DNA of 64,000 nucleotides, from positions 1 to 64,000 of the forward strand of contig WION01000076.1 of NCBI GenBank assembly GCA_015039365.1, written 5' to 3'. The DNA comes from Amanita rubescens. Lineage: Eukaryota; Basidiomycota; Agaricomycetes; Agaricales; Amanitaceae. The notes under the pieces are model-generated. The model was not told the origin of the DNA, did not search any database, and worked only from the letters and a program-made list of their open reading frames with translations. Positions 22,896-35,100 of this stretch are shown piece after piece. Within the stretch, counting starts at the first letter, position 1, and the number at the start of each line of letters is the position of its first letter. The position numbers and the translations under genes were made by a program.

Positions 22896-23299
22896 TGACG
22901 AAAGGGAAACGCCCAGTAGCGCAGCGTCGAGGAGTTAAAGCGATAGCTTACCCGATGTGTACAGTAGCTGACCACTCAGCTGAGAAGATGGTGGTACGAG
23001 GTTAAGAGAGCTTGTTCCTATTCTACGGTACATGGCAGGTTTATATACTGTCTGTGTCCTAATAGGTAACAACATAGGTAAATATATGTAACTACATATG
23101 TCATACTCATATATGGAAATATGGAGCTGCGCTGATGTCATGCGCAGCTATGGTGTCATATGGCGCCATCCGCAGTAAGGATGACGCAAGCGTACTAGAA
23201 CCTTCTACAAGGTTCTATCTATATATATCCTAATCTGCTTAGTAAGCAGATAAGATAAGATCTCCTTGTTATCTTAGATTAGATAAGATAACTTCGTCA
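22896..23299 (-). repeat. Copia C 5' LTR
   Basis: 404 bp, the same sequence as 12471-12874 with one visible difference. It is next to the primer-binding site on one side and the TSD CTTAG (23300-23304) on the other. Confidence 0.94.
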
Positions 23300-23304
23300 C
23301 TTAG

Positions 23305-23500
23305 ATCTTTGGATTCCACCTAGGGGCACTTCAGTAGCCCAACACATAGCAAATAGGCGTACACGCCGTAATCTCGAAAGAGATAACCAAGAGGTCGAAA
23401 ACCTCGAAAATCAAAGAAACTTCCATTTCTTTTGGCGTCTTCTAACCACCTATATCATAATCATTACCTCCGCCTTCCTCGTCCAACATGTCTAACGACT
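23305..23500 (+). pseudogene. Copia A ORF0, 3' part
   Basis: Resumes after the right TSD of copia C with DLWIPPRGTSVAQHIANRR-like coding, ending in an aromatic and hydrophobic helix (FHFFWRLLTTYIIIITSAFLV region). Copia B has TAA just before gag; here that codon is CAA, so the frame reads on to a TAA at about 23498, overlapping the gag start at 23488. Confidence 0.75.
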
Positions 23501-26500
23501 TGACGATTCCAAGTTCCATTCCCGTTTTGAATGGAACTAACTATAAAGAATGGGAACGCATGATGCGTTTCCTATTACAAACCAAAGGTCTATATCGGTA
23601 CCTAAAAACCGATTATGTTCGTCCAAGACGGATAACGCCGTTGGAACAATTTTATCTGGATACAGGGGTTCAAGCCTTTATTCCAGCTGTTCCAGCAACA
23701 GCAGCAGTTCCAGAAACGGAAACTGAACATGCGATACCCGCAATGCCGGCACAACCGGCACAACCCGCCATCACTCAACAAATGATTGATGATGCAGAGG
23801 CTATCAAAAAGACCTTTGATGATTGGGTTGTCGAGGATGATCGCATCCTCGGATCCATAAACATGAAATGTACTGCTACTATACAGCAGATCAATGAACA
23901 TGTTGTTTCTGCCCGAGTTCTATGGCAGAACTTAGCAGAACAATACGGTGTGACAACATCCGCCAGTATTTACAATGATTTCCAATTAGCAATAAATTGG
24001 AAATTCCAAGACAAAAAGGATCCCACACAATCCTTAAACGACCTCCTCGCGATAATTAACCGCTTAGCCTCAAGCGGAATTACATTGCCTGCAAATGTAC
24101 AGGCAATGATTGTACTTTCAGCTGTCCCCCGTCATTGGGATAATTTTGCCGCTGTGGTTCTTGCCACAACAGAACCATCGGATCTTACGATCCAAGGGAT
24201 ACTTCCCTTAATACAGAATGAATGGCGCCGAAGGCACCCTGAATCTGCCACGACGGCTAATACGTCACAACAACAGCAGCAACCATGGCAACAAGTACGT
24301 GGTCGAGGACGAGGACGTGCTCGCGGACGTGGCCACGGAGCAGGTCGTGGACATGGGGGGAGGCCTTATTCTAGGCCTCCACAAGGCGCTCAGACACCGG
24401 CTCCTACTACTCCTCCAGCAAATCAAAATTGGCCGGGTAAAGTTGAGGGCCAAACACGTGGTCCTAACTGGGAGAGGAACCGAGAACGCCGAAAGGCAGA
24501 TGCAGCCGAGAAAAAGGCTGCCAAAGCCGCAGAACATACTATGAGTTCTGCACATACTGTCGCCCGTATTGGGCCTTATAACATCACTGAGCCAGTTGCC
24601 GGCTCTAGTGTTTTAAAGTCCGGTTTGGTCCGGTCTTTTTCCTATTTTGGAAAAGACCGGACTGTGACCGGTTGTGACACTCCTATTATTTTTCGCAACC
24701 GAAACCGAAACTGGATGCAACCGGTTGGCTCCGGTTGCACCCCCGGTTGCCTGCAGTTGCAACCGGTTTTTGATGAACCGGTTGCCAACTGATCCAAGAC
24801 CGGTCACAACCGGTGTAGCACAGCGTCATCCAAGTCTCTATCGATGCATCCACCCTACCAACACCTCACATCATTCCATTTAGCCACAGATCCATCCAGT
24901 CATACACCCATGCACCCATCTAACACATTAAAATTACACTGTGACCCTTAGAATATGTTGTTGTAACCCTTAGAATAATTTAATGTAATTTTCGTGACAT
25001 ATGTTCAATGTCATCCAAGTGTCAATTTATGCATCCACCCATCCAAGCAGTTCAATCCCCCTTATTAACGTAGTAATCAGACACACACCTACCCATCCAC
25101 CTATCCAGCCCATAATATCCACCTCATAATATTAAAAATGACATATTTGACACCTACAACATAAATTCATTCAAATTCTGACATTAACCATAACCCTGGA
25201 TTAGGGTCGATTAGGGGCGACATCCGATTGCCCGCCGACCAATCCACCCCTAGAACCCTCTTACCGGTTGCCATAAAAGACCGGTTGCAACCGGTCTTCA
25301 ACCGGTTTCCTAAAATGGCAGGTATGAGGCAACCGAGACCGAAACCAGTCTCAATTGAAGGCAACCGCAACTGCGGTTCGGTTGCAACCGAGCATCGGTC
25401 CGGTCCGGTTGCCGGTTTTTTTCCGGTCTGGCAACCGGACTTTTAAACACTAGCCGGCTCTAGCAAAGGCAAACAAAGAGAAAAGGACGAACAGGACTTT
25501 GAGTCCTATAAATCGAACCGAGGAATGGGGATATCGTCAGACGATATCGATTATAAAAATATGGATATAGATCAGGAAGCTGAACTATATTATGACGATT
25601 ATTACTATGAAGATAACGGCGAACAATGGTATGAAACCATTAAGAAACTGGAAATGGCTAACTTTCTCTTTATAGAGGCAGCGATGAAAATGGTGTTCCC
25701 TAAACTGGGACATCATCGTCGTACTATAAATTCCTTCTTTGAACAATCTGTACTATATGATAGTATAAATTATAAAGAAAATTTAGACGAAACCTGCCTC
25801 GTAAGAGATAAGTCGTGTGATACTGCCATTTATAATGCAAATATGATCGAACGATCATATAATATTGGTAACATGTTTAAGAAACCTTTTACATGTTTAG
25901 CGGTCAATAAAAGAAAATTTAAGGATAAAGTACATCCGACATGTCCCTGTCCGGAATGTGTTGAGAAACGTACTGGAGATATGCTATGGATGTGTGACTC
26001 CGGTGCATCCGATCACTTTACCTTTAGTAGGAAAGACTTCTCTGAATACAGAGAATTTCCTGCAAATGAAAACCACAGTGTTAAAACTGCTAATGGTTTA
26101 GATCGTCTTGAGGGACTTGGCACAATTATTCTTGAACACAAGTTATCCACAGGAGAAACAACACTTGTAAAGCTCTTCCCTGTCCTTTATATGCCACGGG
26201 CAACTGCACGCTTGATTTCAAACGGCAGATTGATCCGACAAGGATTAACTTGTAAACAAGATGAAAAGATGGTAGTCTTTTCCTTTACAGACTCGGGTAG
26301 AACATGTATCGAAGGACATTATCTTATGCCCGATGATACATTAGTTTACGCTCGAGGTAGGATTATTATAATGAATCCTACACTGGTTTCCGGTCCTGGC
26401 TTAGCCAACAGGAATTCTAAATTAATTCTTGGAAGACCGACAAAGAAACCAAACGCAGAGTCTATAGAAAAACTATTAGACTACGAGACCTGGCATAAAC

Positions 26501-29500
26501 GTTTTGGTCATCCATCTAACGAAGTCTTTTCGAAGATACCGTTAAATGTCAATGGATGGAAAGAAGTTACACTTCCAGAAGGAAAACTACGTTGTGAAGG
26601 TTGTCTAAAAGGCAAAATGAAGGCAAAACCTTATAAACTGTCTTCAAAGAGAGCTACTCGTCCCTTTGAGTTACTCCATATGGATCTTATGACCGTACCA
26701 GCCATATCTTACCACAAATACAAATATATTGGTGTTATCGTTGACGATTTCACCTCGTATACGTGGATTGGTTTATTAAAAACCAAAGATCAAACTCTAG
26801 AATATTTTACCGGATGGTATAATGAGTTTGTAGATCCTAAACAACCTATTTCTCACCTCTGTTCTGACCGAGGGGGGGAATTTGTAAATAAAGCCTTTGA
26901 AGAATTCCTTAAATCCAAAGGAATTAAACATCAACAGACAGCTCCTTACACCCCACAACAAAATGGTCGCGTTGAACGCATGAATCAGACTTTGTCAGAC
27001 AAAGCTGAGGCTATGCGATTAGACGCAGGATGTCCGAAATCTTGGTGGGAGTTCTCATTCAGAACGGCTGTGCATGTGTACAACCGCACTCCCCTAAAAC
27101 GGACTAAATGGAAGACCCCTCTGGAAAATCTTCTTAACAAAAAACCAGACGTATCATACTTTCGAGTATTTGGATGTGAAGCCTGGGTATTTATCCCTGA
27201 TCAACGGAGACCGGATAAGCTGTCCGAAAAATCCGTTTTATGCACTTTTGTAGGATATGAATCAGGAACCAAAGGCTATAGGTTCATGACGTCGACAAAC
27301 ACACTGGTCATATCCTCCCAGGCTACATTCTTTGAAAACAGGTTTCCGCGCAAAGGAAAGACTGCAGATATAATTACTGAAGATCTTGGTCCGATCTGGG
27401 AGGCGATTCCTCAAGAGGAACCTAACCGCCCTCCACAAAATTTGGATCTAGATAACTTACTCCCAGAGAACCGTAGACGTTCTCCGAGCCGTAGACACTC
27501 ACCAAGTTTGGATCGAAGGGGTGCATCTCCTGATCAACAGCAGTCAGACCCTTCTGATGATTCAAACGATGATGATGATGGTGATGAATTTGCCGATCGT
27601 CGAAGAGATTTCTTGGATGATAATATCCGAAGGCAAAGGGAAGAAAGAGAACAAGAAAGACGTGACAATTATCGTAGACAACGCGATGATTGGAAAAGGG
27701 GTCAAGGAATTGATAAACAGTCTCGTTTACGAGATCAATTCAAACGTCAAATGAGTGATATGTTTAAGAAACGTAAAACTCCTGAACCCTTTAGACGTAC
27801 TCCCTCTCCACAAATAAAAGAGGAGACTCCTGTTCCTTCTAGGCCTATAACACCGATACCATATGTATCTAGGCCACCTTCGCCTTGTAGTCCTATGGAT
27901 GAAGATAATCCCTTCTCTTTGAATCAAAGAGATCGTGATGAAATAGAAAACCCATTTATGACGGATCGAGAATTTGATCAATTTGAACAACGTCAAAGAG
28001 ATCGTTTTAGAGAATTTGCTCAGAGACCTAGACCTCCTCCACCGATCATATCTGATCCTGGTCCACCCTCTGTACAAATAGGTCCTCGCCGTTCTGGTCG
28101 TTTTCCAGTTCCAAGGGTACAAAGAGACAACGCATATGGAGATAAAACTCCTGCACAGATAGAAGCGGAAATTCAGCAAAAGCGAGATGCTTTACGAGAG
28201 CAGTTAAAAGATAAAACTCCGAGTTCTTCGACTCAGGATCCACCGTCAGCAGACAGGAACCCTGATAGAATGAATGAATCTGCCTCTCTACTTAAAGAAA
28301 TCTTCACTTTAAAGTCTGAATTAAAATCTGCGGAACATGATCATTTAACTCGAATGATTAATGAATCTGGAAATGAATTCCTTCATTTCCTTCTAAAAGC
28401 GGCTGTTCCCCTTGTTGATAATATTCCATATGACTATAGAGATATATCTAAAATACGCTCCAGTAATCCTCAATTGTATAAACAATGGAAGATTGCAATG
28501 GATGACGAATTTAAATCTCTTCAATCTAGAAATATTTGGGAGTTAGTTGATCTTCCAAAAGGACGAAACCTAATCAGATGTCGTTGGGTTTTCGACTTAA
28601 AAACCGATGGACGCAAAAAGGCTCGCGTCGTAGCTAAAGGTTTTAGTCAACGTCCCGGATTAGATTACGACGAAACATTCTCGCCTGTAGCGAGATATGA
28701 AACAATTTGAATACTTCTGGCCACATCAGTGCTTGAAAACTGGGATATACAAGCCCTAGATGTAAAAACTGCCTTCTTATATGGCGATCTTGATGAAGAT
28801 ATTTACATGGCCCAGCCAGAAGGTTTTGTTGTAAAAGGACAAGAATCTAAAGTATATAGGCTGAGGAAAGCCATATATGGATTGAAACAGGCATCATATG
28901 CCTGGAATAAACAAGCTGATAAATCGTTGAAATCATTGCATTTTGAACGATGCTTGTCTGATTCTGGCGTTTACGTTCGTAAAGGCAAGAATACTATCAC
29001 GATATGCATATTGTATGTCGACGATATACTCTTCATGGGAAATGACGATTCCACCATCGTATCCATTAAAAAGAAATTTATGGAGATGTGGGAATGTCGT
29101 GATCTTGGAAAGATCAAAGAGTATTTACGAATCCAAGTCAATTACAACCGTGATTTAGGATTCTTAGTCATAGATCAAGGTCCTTATGCCTTGAAGGTTG
29201 TCAAGCGATTTGGACTTGAAGATTGCAAGTCTGTACGCACACCGTTACCTGCTGGATATGCTCCTATAAAAAATGAAGGAGAATGCACATCACAGGAACG
29301 TTCTTATTATCAACAGATAATAGGATCCCTTCTATATCTCGCCTTAGGAACTAGGCCTGATATAATCTATGCAGTAATTTTGATGTCCCAATTTTCATCA
29401 AACCCGTCCCAAGAACACATTCAAAAAGCTTTGTATATAGTCAAATACATTGCTCATACCTTAAACGTCAAAATTGTTTATAACGCCAAAGGCAATAATA

Positions 29501-30192
29501 AATTTAGAGCCTACGCTGATGCTGACTGGGCCGCTGATCGTAATACACGACGATCTATAAACGGTTATGTCTTAATGTTAGCTGGTGGTGCGGTAGCTTG
29601 GACGAGTAGAAAACAAAAGACTGTAGCTCTGTCTTCGACTGAAGCAGAATACATATCTTTATCAGATGCTGCAAGACAGATTGCATGGGTTGAAAATCTA
29701 TTTTATGAAATAGGTGCACCCATTAAAAGCATCTTACTTAGCGTAGATAACCAAGGCGCTATATTTTGGGCACAAAATCCTGCACAAGAACATCGTTCCA
29801 AACACATTGATATTCGCTATCATTTCGTTCGCGAGTTGATCGAGACTAAAAAGGTAGTCCTCGAATACATACCAACCAACGAGCAAAATGCGGATCTCAT
29901 GACTAAGAATTTATCCTTTGAAAAGGTCAAATTCTTTAGAGCCTAACGATTGGGACTTTCCTTAGAAGAATATCCGACTTCTACAAATACATTAATCAAA
30001 AGACCAGATAAATTAGAGTCTGAGGAAATTCGTGATTTGACGAAATTAATTCTTGATTGGCAAAATCTTGAATTAGATGGTATTGATCGTCTATCACACA
30101 AGAAGTTGATGGAACTTCTTGATGGTCTGATTGATCAACAGGAATCGGATATAGATCCCTTCTATGATGAGAACATCATAGACTTTAAATAA
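23488..30192 (+). pseudogene. Copia A gag-pol polyprotein, inactivated
   Basis: Starts MSNDLTIPSSIPVLNGTNYK at 23488. Gag runs to 24605, where a MITE with its TSD (24606-25460) interrupts it. From 25461 the frame continues with protease (WMCDSGASDHF), zinc-binding pre-integrase (WHKRFGHP, CEGCLKGKM), integrase, a long Arg/Pro/Asp linker, reverse transcriptase (YVDDILF) and RNase H (NQGAIFWAQNPAQEHRSKHI). A TGA at 28708-28710 replaces the CGA of copia B inside reverse transcriptase, and a TAA at 29944-29946 cuts the tail, which otherwise reads to 30192. In integrase the usual RSDRGGEF is CSDRGGEF (CGT to TGT near 26862). Unlike copia B, the RNase H region is full length. Confidence 0.93.
24606..25452. 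mobile_element. hAT-like MITE (847 bp) in copia A gag
   Basis: Ends TAGTGTTTTAAAGTCCGG at the left and, inverted, TAGTGTTTAAAAGTCCGG at the right. It is flanked by an 8-bp duplication GCCGGCTC (24598-24605 and 25453-25460). Copia B has the empty site. The 8-bp TSD and TAGTG start fit the hAT superfamily. Subterminal CCGGTTGCAACCGG words are frequent. No transposase is encoded, so mobility would need an enzyme supplied in trans. Confidence 0.88.
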
Positions 30193-30214
30193 AGGATATC
30201 TAAGCGAAGGGGTG

Positions 30215-30309
30215 TGTTAAATATAGAATTATATTTATAGAATGATTAACTATTGATTGACTACAATCAAAGTTACTCATATCGCTCGCGTCATCCTTTA
30301 TGTAAGACA
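30215..30309 (+). repeat. Copia A 3' LTR, left piece
   Basis: First 95 bp of the LTR, following the purine tract GCGAAGGGGTG. It shares ACAATCAAAGTTACTC with the copia A 5' LTR (copia B has ACAATCAATATTACTC). It ends in AGACA, the left TSD of copia B. The rest is at 38221-38532. Confidence 0.93.
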
Positions 30310-30716
30310 TGTTAAATATAGAATTATATTTATAGAATGATTAACTACTGATTGACTACAATCAATATTACTCATATCGCTCGCGTCATCCTTTATGTAT
30401 GACATAGAGATGACATCATAATGACATCATTATGATATCATGGTGACATCATGATAGATTCATGATCACATCTTATGGTGTGCTCAGCACGCCATATCTT
30501 CTCATCTATACTATACGCTTACACATATGTAGACACATATTTGTTCTCTCTTAGTATATAAACTTGTCCTGTATCGTAGAATAGGACAATCCATTCTCTT
30601 CCTCTTACTATCACTACTACGCTGAAGGGTAGTGCTAAGATCATATCGCAATAGGTAAGCTATTGCACCTGCTTATGCTGTGGACACGCTCTCGCGTAGA
30701 CCTGTCTTCTTCGTCA
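30310..30716 (+). repeat. Copia B 5' LTR
   Basis: TGTTAAATATAG to CTTCTTCGTCA, 407 bp. TATATAAAC near 30560. The primer-binding site GGTTATGGGCCCC starts at 30717 with no gap. Confidence 0.94.
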
Positions 30717-30720
30717 GGTT

Positions 30721-32165
30721 ATGGGCCCCGCCGTCGATATTGCCAGGACCCACATCGCCGCTCGCTTGCTCGTCATCCGACATGATGTCCCACTGGTATA
30801 GTATCGCAGCGAGCCTGATATGGTCTTATCATCTTGATATTACTAATCCTTGATATGGCATATGCGCTAATGACATGCGCCCGGACCCTAGGGCTTTAGG
30901 GGGATCTCCTAGACACCCAGGGATAAGGGTATTACCTATGTTTCTCGACGCTGGCATGGCAACGTCGGCCCCCACAGAGTTATACTTGCCCTCTGTGATG
31001 TGACTGGGGTATTCATGCACGATATAACATCATAAGCCCCTAGAGGCTTTATAATACAATATGGCTCGTATATAGAAACTTCTAGTATAAAGGACGTGCT
31101 GACACCTCATTGTGGGTGGTACACGCAGTCTATTAAGGATGCGCCCTTAGGGACTCCTTTAGTCGGAATGATCATTAGGATCATTCTAAGTTTGGGCTCT
31201 ATGGTGATCCCATAATCCCATTTAGAAGTTTCATATTGATTACCGGTCGTGCTTATATAATGGTCTGGGGGGTTTATGGACCAGACATTATTTCTATTTA
31301 CAATCGCAACGGGTAAAACCGTGGTTCGCCCAAGAGCGCTTGAGCCAGCGATTGACTTTGCATGTCATTTACAGCATTCAGGGATAATCCGAGCTTTCAA
31401 GACCGAGTGGACCTGTGGACCTGAGCTTTATCTAAGCTTGGCTTGTAACTAAGTTACTCAGGGTCGGTTGGTTTAACCGAATATGGACTGTACTCGTAAC
31501 CGAGGAACTCTATATAGTCTGACATTCTAATCTATGGCACCCTGGTAACTTAATAAAGACGAATTAGACTTTTAGCTTTAATTAAGCTTTAAGCTCATTA
31601 AATTCTTTTTTAGGAAAGAAAACTGGATTCCGAAACTAGTACTCCGCTACCAGTTTACGAAGCCGAAGGAGAATCATTTCCTCCTGCCCGGAGATTACCT
31701 CCTTCTTACGATGCTCCAATCCCACCGTTTCCCTTAATCTTAGGGGACCGGACTTTTATTGATACACCGGCACCAATTCCATCTTCGTCCTATTCTAGGA
31801 CGATAGTTCGTGTTGTCAACCCTGACACCAGATTCGGTGTCACAACTCGTGGACCTGTCACAGTTCACGATCGAAGAGATCACTTCCTAGCCGCGCGACT
31901 TAGAAATGGCCGCACCTTGCAAGACGAAATAATACATCGTCGTAGACAAGCAGCTATCGAAGAAGGTGTTACACCCACCTTAGATCTTTGGATTCCACCC
32001 AGGGGCACTTCAGTAGCCCAACACATAGCAAATAGGCGTACACGCCGAAATCTCGAAAGAGATAATCAAGAGGTCGAAAACCTCGAAAATCAAAGAAACT
32101 ACCGTTTCTTTTGGCGTCTTTTAACCGCCTATATTATAATCATCACCTCCGCCTTCCTCGTCTAA
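30721..32165 (+). CDS. Copia B ORF0: extra protein with C-terminal membrane helix (spliced model)
   Basis: The main exon, 31614-32165, has 183 sense codons and no ATG, beginning right after an AATTCTTTTTTAG acceptor. A first exon 30721-30795 (75 nt), starting at the ATG inside the primer-binding site and ending at CTG before GTATAG, joins in frame: MGPAVDIARTHIAARLLVIR... then ERKLDSETSTPLP. The protein is Pro- and Ser-rich at first, then Arg-rich (RRTRRNLERDNQEVENLENQ, likely coiled), and ends with the hydrophobic helix FFWRLLTAYIIIITSAFLV. The stop TAA is one base before the gag-pol ATG (TAACATG), so the two are tightly coupled. Exon 2 is certain as an open frame; exon 1 and splicing are inference. 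Function unknown. Confidence 0.6.
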
Positions 32166-32166
32166 C

Positions 32167-35100
32167 ATGTCTAACGACTTGACGATCCCTAGTTCCATTC
32201 CCGTTTTGAATGGAACTAACTATAAAGAATGGGAACGAATGATGCATTTCCTATTACAAACTAAAGGTCTATATCGGTACCTAAAAACCGATTATGTTCG
32301 TCCAAGACAGATAACGCCGTTGGAACAATTTTACCTGGACACAGGGGTTCAAGCCTTTGTTCCAGCAGTTCCAGCAACAGCAGCAGTTCCAGAAACGGAA
32401 ACTGAACATGCGATACCCGCAATGCCGGCACAACCGGCACAACCCGCCATCACTCAACAAATGATTGATGATGCAGAGGCTATCAAAAAGGCCTTTGATG
32501 ATTGGGTCGTCGAGGATGATCGCATCCTTGGATCCATAAACATGAAGTGTACTGCTACTATACAGCAGATCAACGAACATGTAGTTTCTGCCCGAGTTCT
32601 ATGGCAGAACTTAGCAGAACAATACGGTGTGACAACGTCTGCCGGTATATACAATGATTTCCAATTAGCAATAAATTGGAAATTCCAAGATAAAAAGGAT
32701 CCCACACAATCCTTAAACGACCTCCTTGCCATAATAAACCGCTTAGCCTCAAGCGGAATTACATTGCCTGCAAATGTACAGGCAATGATTGTACTTTCAG
32801 CTGTCCCCCGTCATTGGGACAATTTTGCCGCTGTGGTTCTAGCCACAACAGAACCATCGGATCTTACGATCCAAGGGATACTTCCCTTAATTCAGAATGA
32901 GTGGCGCCGAAGGCACCCCAAATCTGCCGCGACGGCTAATACGTCGCAACAACAGCAGCAACCATGGCAACAAGTACGTGGTCGAGGACGAGGACGTGCT
33001 CGCGGACGTGGCTGTGGAGCAGGTCGTGGACGTGGGGGGAGGCCTTATTCTAGGCCTCCACAAGGCGCTCAGACACCGGCTCCTACTGCTCCTCCGGCAA
33101 ATCAAAATTGGCCGGGCAAAGTTGAGGGCCAAACACGTGGTCCTAACTGGGAGAGGAACCGAGAACGCCGAAAGGCAGATGCAGCCGAGAAGAAGGCTGC
33201 CAAAGCCGCAGAACATACTATGAGTTCTGCACATACCGTCGCCCGTATTGGGCCTTATGACATCACTGAGCCAGTTGCCGGCTCTAGCAAAGGCAAACAA
33301 AGAGAAAAGGACGAACAGGACTTTGAGTCCTATAAATCGAACCGAGGAATGGGGATATCGTCAGACGATATCGATTATAAAAATATGGATATAGATCAGG
33401 AAGCTGAACTATATTATGACGATTATTACTATGAAGATAACGGCGAACAATGGTATGAAACCATTAAAAAGTTGGAAATGGCTAACTTTCTCTTTATAGA
33501 GGCAGCGATGAAAATGGTGTTCCCTAAATTGGGACATCATCGTCGTACTATAAATTCCTTCTTTGAACAATCTGTACTATATGATAGTATAAATTATAAA
33601 GAAAATTTAGACGAAACCTGCCTCGTAAGAGATAAGTCGTGTGATACTGCCATTTATAATGCAAATATGATCGAACGATCATATAATATTGGTAACATGT
33701 TTAAGAAACCTTTTACATGTTTAGCGGTCAATAAAAGAAAATTTAAGGATAAAGTACATCCGACATGTCCCTGTCCGGAATGTGTTGAGAAACGTACTGG
33801 AGATACACTATGGATGTGTGACTCCGGTGCATCTGATCACTTTACCTTTAGTAGGAAAGACTTCTCTGAATACAGAGAATTTCCTGCAAATGAAAACCAC
33901 AGTGTTAAAACTGCTAATGGTTTAGATCGTCTTGAGGGACTTGGCACAGTTATTCTTGAACACAAGTTATCCACAGGGGAAACAACACTCGTAAAGCTCT
34001 TCCCTGTTCTCTATATGCCACGGGCAACTGCACGCTTGATTTCAAACGGCAGATTAATCCGACAAGGATTGACTTGTAAACAAGATGAAAAGATGGTAGT
34101 CTTTTCCTTTACAGACTCGGGTAGAACGTGTATCGAAGGACATTATCTTATGCCCGATGATACATTAGTTTACGCTCGAGGTAGGATTATTATAATGAAT
34201 CCTACACTGGTTTCCGGTCCTGGCTTAGCCAACAGGAATTCTAAATTAATTCTTGGAAGACCGACAAAGAAACCAAACGCAGAGTCTATAGAAAAATTAT
34301 TAGACTACGAAACCTGGCATAAACGTTTTGGTCATCCATCTAACGAAGTCTTTTCAAAGATACCGTTAAATGTAAATGGATGGAAAGAAGTTACACTTCC
34401 AGAAGGAAAACTACGTTGTGAAGGTTGTCTAAAAGGCAAAATGAAGGCAAAACCTTATAAATTGTCTTCAAAGAGAGCTACTCGTCCCTTTGAGTTACTC
34501 CATATGGATCTTATGACCGTACCGGCCATATCTTACCACAAATACAAATATATTGGTGTTATCGTTGACGATTTCACCTCGTATACGTGGATTGGTTTAT
34601 TAAAAACCAAAGATCAAACTCTAGAATATTTTACCGGATGGTATAATGAGTTTGTAGATCCTAAACAACCTATTTCTCACCTCCGTTCTGATCGAGGGGG
34701 GGAATTTGTAAATAAAGCCTTTGAAGAATTCCTTAAATCCAAAGGAATTAAACATCAACAGACAGCTCCTTATACCCCACAACAAAATGGTCGCGTTGAA
34801 CGCATGAATCAGACTTTGTCAGACAAAGCTGAGGCTATGCGATTAGACGCAGGATGTCCGAAATCTTGGTGGGAGTTCTCATTCAGAACGGCTGTGCATG
34901 TGTACAACCGCACTCCCCTAAAACGGACTAAATGGAAGACCCCTCTGGAAAATCTTCTTAACAAAAAACCAGACGTATCATACTTTCGAGTATTTGGATG
35001 TGAAGCCTGGGTATTTATCCCTGATCAACGGAGACCGGATAAGCTGTCCGAAAAATCCGTTTTATGCACTTTTGTAGGATATGAATCAGGAACCAAAGGC

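Larger units (their letters stand above)
12471..23299 (-). mobile_element. Copia C: young Ty1/copia element inserted in copia A
   Basis: It runs TGACGAA...TTCGTCA with two 404-bp LTRs (12471-12874 and 22896-23299); I see one difference between them (near 12733/23158). The TSD is CTTAG at 12466-12470 and 23300-23304. All genes are on the minus strand: primer-binding site 22883-22895, ORF0 about 22064-21501, gag-pol 21494 to 12890 (interrupted by a DNA transposon), and a purine tract next to 12875. The near-identical LTRs indicate a recent insertion. It is a separate lineage from copias A and B. Confidence 0.95.
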
